Source of the DNA: UBA1046 sp012511325
GTDB taxonomy: Bacteria > Bacillota > Clostridia > Saccharofermentanales > DTU023
Reading direction: 5' to 3'
DNA length: 64,000 nucleotides
Assembly (NCBI GenBank): GCA_050951925.1
Contig: JBMNJZ010000001.1
Span: forward strand, 1,240,001 to 1,304,000
Positions 59,929 to 64,000 of this stretch are shown in pieces. The notes under the pieces are model-generated. The model ran no database searches. It saw only the letters and a program-made list of their open reading frames with translations, and had not been told where the DNA came from. How positions within the stretch are numbered: position 1 is the stretch's first letter; the number at the start of each line of letters is the position of its first letter. Made by a program: the position numbers and the translations under genes.

Positions 59929-61185
59929 GTGAAAACTATAGCTGTAATTGCCGAATTAAATCCTTTGCACCATGGACACGCCTGGTTGTTACGACAGATC
60001 AGAAAGGTTTCGCAGGATAGATCTGCCATCATTATCATCCTGCCTGAGTTTTTTAGTCAGAGGGGTGTTCCTAATTTGTTGCCGTCATGGGTGCGTACGA
60101 GAACCGCTCTGGAAGCGGGGGCAGATTTAATATTGTCCTTACCGGAAATCTATGCCTTATCAAGCGCAGAAGGTTTTGCTGCCGGAGCAGTAAAATGCCT
60201 TCATAGCACCGGTATTGTGCAGCAAATTGCATGCGGGGCTGAAAATCCTAATCTGGATGAACTGCAACAAATCAGTACTCTGCTGAGCAATGAAAGCCCA
60301 ACATACAAAGAACTGTTGCAAGTCGGGATAAAATCCGGAATGGGCTTCCCGGCTGCCCGGGAATACGCTGTGGCGGAAATCACAGGGGATTATAAACTGG
60401 CCTCCTTGCTTCAAAAACCGAATAATATTCTCGCAATTGAGTACCTGAAAGCTCTAAAAGCTGATAGCGCCGATTCAAATATTGAGTTGCGAACCTTTCC
60501 CAGGAAGGACGAAATATCATCCAGCGCAATCAGACAGATCCTAACCGATCTTCTTATTGAAGACTGTCAGTTTCCTTGCTTTAATATCGATACTTCACCA
60601 TTACATATCATTACTCATAAGCTGGAAAAAAGAATGCCCAGCTATTCTCTGGCCAAAATTCTGGCGGCGATACAAAACAACTCCGGGCTATTGCTGTTTA
60701 ATCAACTCAAGAATGATGTATTTTTCGCACTTGGACAGCAAACTGCCGAAAGCATTACCGCAATTGCGCATATGCAACAGGGCTTAGGATTAAGACTTTT
60801 AAATATTATCTCGCAACCGGACATAATGGATGCTGATTTGCCTCGCCTGATACAGGCTGCGGCCTCAAGGTCTCATCCTGCGGCCAGAGTCCGTAGAGCC
60901 GTCATTTCATTATTGCTTGGACTGACTAGCTCCGACTTGGAGGAGTTGACTGAACCCAAATATATTAAGGTACTCGGTTTCAATAAAACCGGGCGCTATC
61001 TCCTGCGCTTAATGCAAAAGTATAGCTCATTGCCCATAATTAGTCTTGCTTCCGAGTATGCCGGGCTGGACTGCATTCTAGCGCAGCGGCAAGCAGAGAT
61101 TTCTTTAACGGCGGCAAAATTCTGGTTGAAATCGACAAATCAGAGCATTAACCGCTATTATGAGCAAAAACCTGTTTTGCTTTGA
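59929..61185 (+). CDS. tmcAL: tRNA(Met) cytidine acetate ligase
   Basis: TmcAL (YlbM family) activates acetate with ATP and acetylates C34 of elongator tRNA-Met. The nucleotidyltransferase motif is IAELNPLHHGHAWLL (HxGH), with SLPEIYALSSAEGFA, NNILAIEYLKAL and SSSAIRQ further on. The frame is open to 59878; GTG 59929 gives the usual N-terminus and has AGGA 8 bases upstream (418 residues). Its proximity to pta and ackA is frequent in Clostridia and fits the use of acetate. It overlaps the following open frame by 4 bases. Confidence 0.92.
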   Translation: MKTIAVIAELNPLHHGHAWLLRQIRKVSQDRSAIIIILPEFFSQRGVPNLLPSWVRTRTALEAGADLILSLPEIYALSSAEGFAAGAVKCLHSTGIVQQIACGAENPNLDELQQISTLLSNESPTYKELLQVGIKSGMGFPAAREYAVAEITGDYKLASLLQKPNNILAIEYLKALKADSADSNIELRTFPRKDEISSSAIRQILTDLLIEDCQFPCFNIDTSPLHIITHKLEKRMPSYSLAKILAAIQNNSGLLLFNQLKNDVFFALGQQTAESITAIAHMQQGLGLRLLNIISQPDIMDADLPRLIQAAASRSHPAARVRRAVISLLLGLTSSDLEELTEPKYIKVLGFNKTGRYLLRLMQKYSSLPIISLASEYAGLDCILAQRQAEISLTAAKFWLKSTNQSINRYYEQKPVLL

Positions 61186-61241
61186 CGAAGTTAACTGCTC
61201 AGAATAAAATGGACAAAGAATTTACCGTTGAGGTGCATACA

Positions 61242-62471
61242 ATGCCTGGATCAATTTATGATGAACTGCAAGAACGCGGCTTTATTGCCCAAGTCACCAA
61301 TGAGGCAGAGGTACGTGATTATCTCTCGCAACCAAGTGCGACATTCTATATTGGTTTCGATCCCACAGCTGACAGTCTCCATGTCGGTCATTTTGTTCAG
61401 ATGATGGCAATGGCTCACTTGCAGCGTGCCGGTCACAGACCGATTGCTCTTCTGGGCGGCGGCACCGGTATGATCGGTGATCCCTCGGATCGCACCGATA
61501 TGAGAAAGATTATGTCACTGGAAACAATCAGACACAATGTATCAAGATTTGAGAGACAAATGGGCATTTTGCTGGATTTTACTGATGATCGGGCATTGAT
61601 GGTGGATAATGCCGAATGGCTGGCCCCTCTGAATTATATCGAATTCATCCGAGAGATCGGATCCCAGTTTTCTGTTAATCGCATGTTGGCCGCAGAAGCA
61701 TATAAGCAACGTTTAGAGCGCGGTCTGACCTTTCTGGAATTTAATTATATGTTACTTCAAGCCTATGATTTTCTTGAATTGTATCGCCGCTATGGGTGTC
61801 AACTGCAAATTGGCGGAGATGATCAATGGTCTAACATTATTGCAGGTGCTGACTTAATTCGCCGCAAAGAGCGCGGCCAGGCCTGGGGCATGACATTGAC
61901 ACTGCTAACCAATTATGCCGGAGAAAAAATGGGGAAAACTGTTGGTGGTGCTGTCTGGCTGGATCCTGAGAAACTAAAGCCATATGATTTTTATCAGTAC
62001 TGGCGCAATATTGATGATGCAGATGTAATTCGCTGCCTCAAACTATTGACATTCTTACCTTTGGCTAAAATCAGGAAATTTGAACATTTGCAGGGGCAAG
62101 AGCTTAATCCGGTCAAGGAGCTTCTGGCCTTTGAATTAACCAGGACAGTTCATGGGGAAAGTATCGCGCAGGAAGTTGACCGAACCGCCAAAGCGATCTT
62201 TTCCGGCGTCGGAACCGCTGAAAAAATGCCGGAATTTAAAATGCCTTTAACCGCCCGGCAAACACCTTTGCTCGAGTTGTTAACTGAAACCGGCATCATC
62301 CCCTCACGCAGCGAAGGAAGACGTTTAATCGCCCAGGGTGGCCTTTATATCAATGATCAGCCTGTGGAAGATGTTGATTATATCATTGCCGATGCTGACC
62401 TGGCCGAGAACGCAATCATAGTCCGCCGAGGTAAGAAAAAATATTATCGTCTTCTCTTCACAGAGGGTTGA
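61242..62471 (+). CDS. tyrS: Tyrosyl-tRNA synthetase
   Basis: A class I synthetase charging tRNA-Tyr. The HIGH motif is HVGH in DPTADSLHVGHF, the tyrosine site is in QLQIGGDDQWSNI, KMSKS is KMGKT, and an S4 RNA-binding domain ends the protein (RSEGRRLIAQGGLYIN). The frame is open to 61182; I chose ATG 61242 because GAGGTG lies 6 bases upstream and it gives MPGSIYDELQERG, the family N-terminus (409 residues). No T-box leader is present; it is transcribed with tmcAL. Its end overlaps the exonuclease gene by 28 bases. Confidence 0.95.
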   Translation: MPGSIYDELQERGFIAQVTNEAEVRDYLSQPSATFYIGFDPTADSLHVGHFVQMMAMAHLQRAGHRPIALLGGGTGMIGDPSDRTDMRKIMSLETIRHNVSRFERQMGILLDFTDDRALMVDNAEWLAPLNYIEFIREIGSQFSVNRMLAAEAYKQRLERGLTFLEFNYMLLQAYDFLELYRRYGCQLQIGGDDQWSNIIAGADLIRRKERGQAWGMTLTLLTNYAGEKMGKTVGGAVWLDPEKLKPYDFYQYWRNIDDADVIRCLKLLTFLPLAKIRKFEHLQGQELNPVKELLAFELTRTVHGESIAQEVDRTAKAIFSGVGTAEKMPEFKMPLTARQTPLLELLTETGIIPSRSEGRRLIAQGGLYINDQPVEDVDYIIADADLAENAIIVRRGKKKYYRLLFTEG

Positions 62472-63100
62472 TATTGGAATGACCTGAGGATCCTATTCCG
62501 CGACCGGGCACTCCCTTCCATGCCCTGCCAAATTTTGCTCAAAATCAGACCTGTATAAAAGGCATCATTCAGAGCTGTATGCAAAGGTTTCTCACAAGGG
62601 ATCCGCAGGTAATTCAGGGCATATTCAATTGACCGCTGTGTAGAACTTGATACTTTCTCAGCTATCACAGAAAAAAGTGATTGTATGTCCATACAGTAAA
62701 ATGGTTCGATAAAATCTAAGTCATAGTAGCGGAAGTTGTCTATTAAAACATTAGGATCCGCTTTTGACCAACTGCAATAAACATTGGCGGCATTATTGGC
62801 AAAAGCGCAAAAGTGCTTTGCCGCAGTCGGGAAAGTGAGCCCGTGACTGAGGCTGTCTTGTTTTCGATTAGTAACTCGGGATACATATTGCGACATAATG
62901 GGGTAAAGAACCGGTTTGACGTAGGTACTGAAGCAACCAACCTCCTGCAAATGGCGATCCAGTTTTACGGCACCGATCTCAATTATTTCGAACGGTAGTT
63001 TTTTTTGTTCTTCAGCAGGAACATCATTTTTTATGCCGACGATATTCCATTCCAAGTCGAAGACTATGTACTCCGTATTTCTAGCCACGCAAGCAATCAA
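62444..63100 (-). CDS. 3'-5' exonuclease, DEDDh (PolC/KapD-like)
   Basis: A 218-residue exonuclease of the DnaQ/KapD family. The DEDDh residues are DLEW (Exo I), the Asp in SWSKADPNVL (Exo II) and H..ND in HTALNDAFYTG (Exo III). Such proteins trim DNA or RNA ends. The TTG at 63100 overlaps the dnaJ stop (TTGA); GTG 63088 is an alternative, with no clear ribosome binding site for either. The C-terminus overlaps tyrS convergently by 28 bases. Confidence 0.85.
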   Translation of the reverse strand: MIACVARNTEYIVFDLEWNIVGIKNDVPAEEQKKLPFEIIEIGAVKLDRHLQEVGCFSTYVKPVLYPIMSQYVSRVTNRKQDSLSHGLTFPTAAKHFCAFANNAANVYCSWSKADPNVLIDNFRYYDLDFIEPFYCMDIQSLFSVIAEKVSSSTQRSIEYALNYLRIPCEKPLHTALNDAFYTGLILSKIWQGMEGSARSRNRILRSFQYQPSVKRRR

Positions 63101-64000
63101 TTAAAGAGTTCTTTTATTTTATTCAAGAAGCTCTTCCTTTCTTTATAATTCCCGTCACCCATACTATCTTCAAAACTCTGCAGAAGCGCTTTCTGTCTTT
63201 GATCTAAATTTTTTGGTACCTCCAAATTGACACGGAATTTATGATCACCTCGCACATCAGGACGATTAATATATGGGATCCCTTTTCCTCTGATCGTAAA
63301 AACATCGCCGGGCTGAGTTCCCTCTCTCAATCTGTACTTGATATTGCCATCTATAGTCGGGACATCAATTTCAGCTCCTAATACCGCCTGAGTAAATGTA
63401 ACAGGGATTTCACAATATGTCTGAACACCTTCTCTGGTAAAAACCGGGTGGGGTCTGATCCTGATTTCAATATATAGATCACCGTATGATCCGCCATCCG
63501 TGCCCGGCTCTCCTTCTCCGCGCAGTGTCAGCATTTCACCCTCATTGATACCGGCCGGCACTTTAACATGGAGCCTTTTACTCTTGCTCCGAACACCCCG
63601 TCCTTTGCAGTCCGGACAGGGATTATCGATTATTTCGCCACTGCCACGGCAAGTATCACAGGTTCTGCTCGTCATCATCTGACCGAACATTGTTTCTCTC
63701 ACCATCTGCACCTGACCGGTGCCTTGGCAAGTTGGACAAGTTCTGGGTTTTGATCCGTCACTAGTCTTAGTTCCGGAACAAGTCTCACAGATATCATCCT
63801 TATTGATAGAGATCTCTCTTTCAACACCAAAAGCAGCTTCTAAAAAATCCAAATTCATGCGATAGCGCAAATTAGCTCCTCGCAGTGGGCTACGCCCTGT
63901 ACTTTGCTGACCGCCAAAGCCGCCAAAACCGCCAAAACCGCCAAAACCGCCGAAAATTGTGCTGAAAATATCGTTCAAGTCAAAATGGCTGAAACCTTGG
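63097..64000 (-). CDS. dnaJ: Chaperone protein DnaJ, 3' part
   Basis: Most of DnaJ, the Hsp70 co-chaperone; the J domain lies beyond the window end. The frame enters at 63999 with the Gly/Phe-rich region (GFGGFGGFGG), followed by four CxxCxGxG zinc repeats (CETCSGTK, CPTCQGTG, CDTCRGSG, CPDCKGRG) and two substrate-binding domains. The apparent TTG start at 63978 is internal. It is transcribed towards the exonuclease, with a 4-base overlap. Confidence 0.95.
   Translation of the reverse strand, partial: QGFSHFDLNDIFSTIFGGFGGFGGFGGFGGQQSTGRSPLRGANLRYRMNLDFLEAAFGVEREISINKDDICETCSGTKTSDGSKPRTCPTCQGTGQVQMVRETMFGQMMTSRTCDTCRGSGEIIDNPCPDCKGRGVRSKSKRLHVKVPAGINEGEMLTLRGEGEPGTDGGSYGDLYIEIRIRPHPVFTREGVQTYCEIPVTFTQAVLGAEIDVPTIDGNIKYRLREGTQPGDVFTIRGKGIPYINRPDVRGDHKFRVNLEVPKNLDQRQKALLQSFEDSMGDGNYKERKSFLNKIKELFN
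63911..63955 (-). repeat. Tandem 9-bp repeat in dnaJ
   Basis: Five consecutive 9-base units (plus-strand view CCGCCAAAA with small variations) encode the Gly-Gly-Phe repeats of the DnaJ linker. Being in frame, changes in copy number would keep the gene open. Confidence 0.85.

Noticed and set aside
63911..63955. Regular short repeats resembling a CRISPR
   Set aside because: Units of 9 bp without spacers inside the dnaJ Gly/Phe region.

Overview
The window reads as a chromosomal stretch of an anaerobic, fermentative member of the Clostridia (Firmicutes). The evidence is the gene order miaB-mutS-mutL-miaA-hfq-lexA, a Pta-AckA acetate pathway, single-chain PurL, TmcAL, RbgA, a sortase, strong GGAGG ribosome binding sites and moderate-to-low GC. 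I see no sporulation genes, insertion sequence, prophage or CRISPR array, and I cannot name the genus.

Layout. 1-13.5 kb (+): the end of trmD, a small membrane protein, a MoxR/DUF58/transglutaminase trio, then tRNA modification and mismatch repair (miaB, mutS, mutL, miaA) and a divergent hfq, whose end overlaps lexA on the other strand. 13.4-17.6 kb: lexA with a candidate SOS box, an unknown single-pass membrane protein, a ThrE-type exporter and asd. 17.7-28.8 kb: a Xer recombinase, then on the minus strand nifU/nifS, rarA, glyA, a GntR-nifS-thiI operon, a fused RNase HII-YraN gene, rbgA and rplS. 28.8-33.2 kb is the most accessory-looking part: a gene-poor stretch with a small very basic ORF, a GGDEF-EAL gene split by a frameshift, and a broken NifX-type fragment just past ssrA. 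33.2-45.1 kb (mainly minus): ssrA (tmRNA), a degenerate PP2C-like membrane protein, smpB, tsaD, an alpha/beta-hydrolase-like protein on plus, dut, zapA, ksgA, an SH3-3D cell wall protein and a 1265-residue PurL. 45-64 kb: htpG, a sortase, a PC4-like protein, glycogen phosphorylase, two plus-strand membrane proteins, mltG, der, rpmF, ackA, pta, an unknown membrane-anchored protein, tmcAL, tyrS, an exonuclease and the 3' end of dnaJ.

Most genes are housekeeping: translation and tRNA modification, DNA repair, Fe-S assembly, wall metabolism and acetate formation. The unusual content is in the details. mutS is interrupted at a sequence that closely resembles the prfB (RF2) +1 frameshift site. The PurL glutaminase domain has lost its catalytic Cys and His. 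A PP2C-like protein has lost its metal ligands, and an alpha/beta-hydrolase-like protein has lost its nucleophile. RNase HII is fused to YraN. Hfq is strongly divergent. Three genes (mutS, GGDEF-EAL, NifX fragment) carry single-base shifts in or next to short homopolymers, which could mean sequencing error, slippage in a mutator background, or in mutS a programmed shift.
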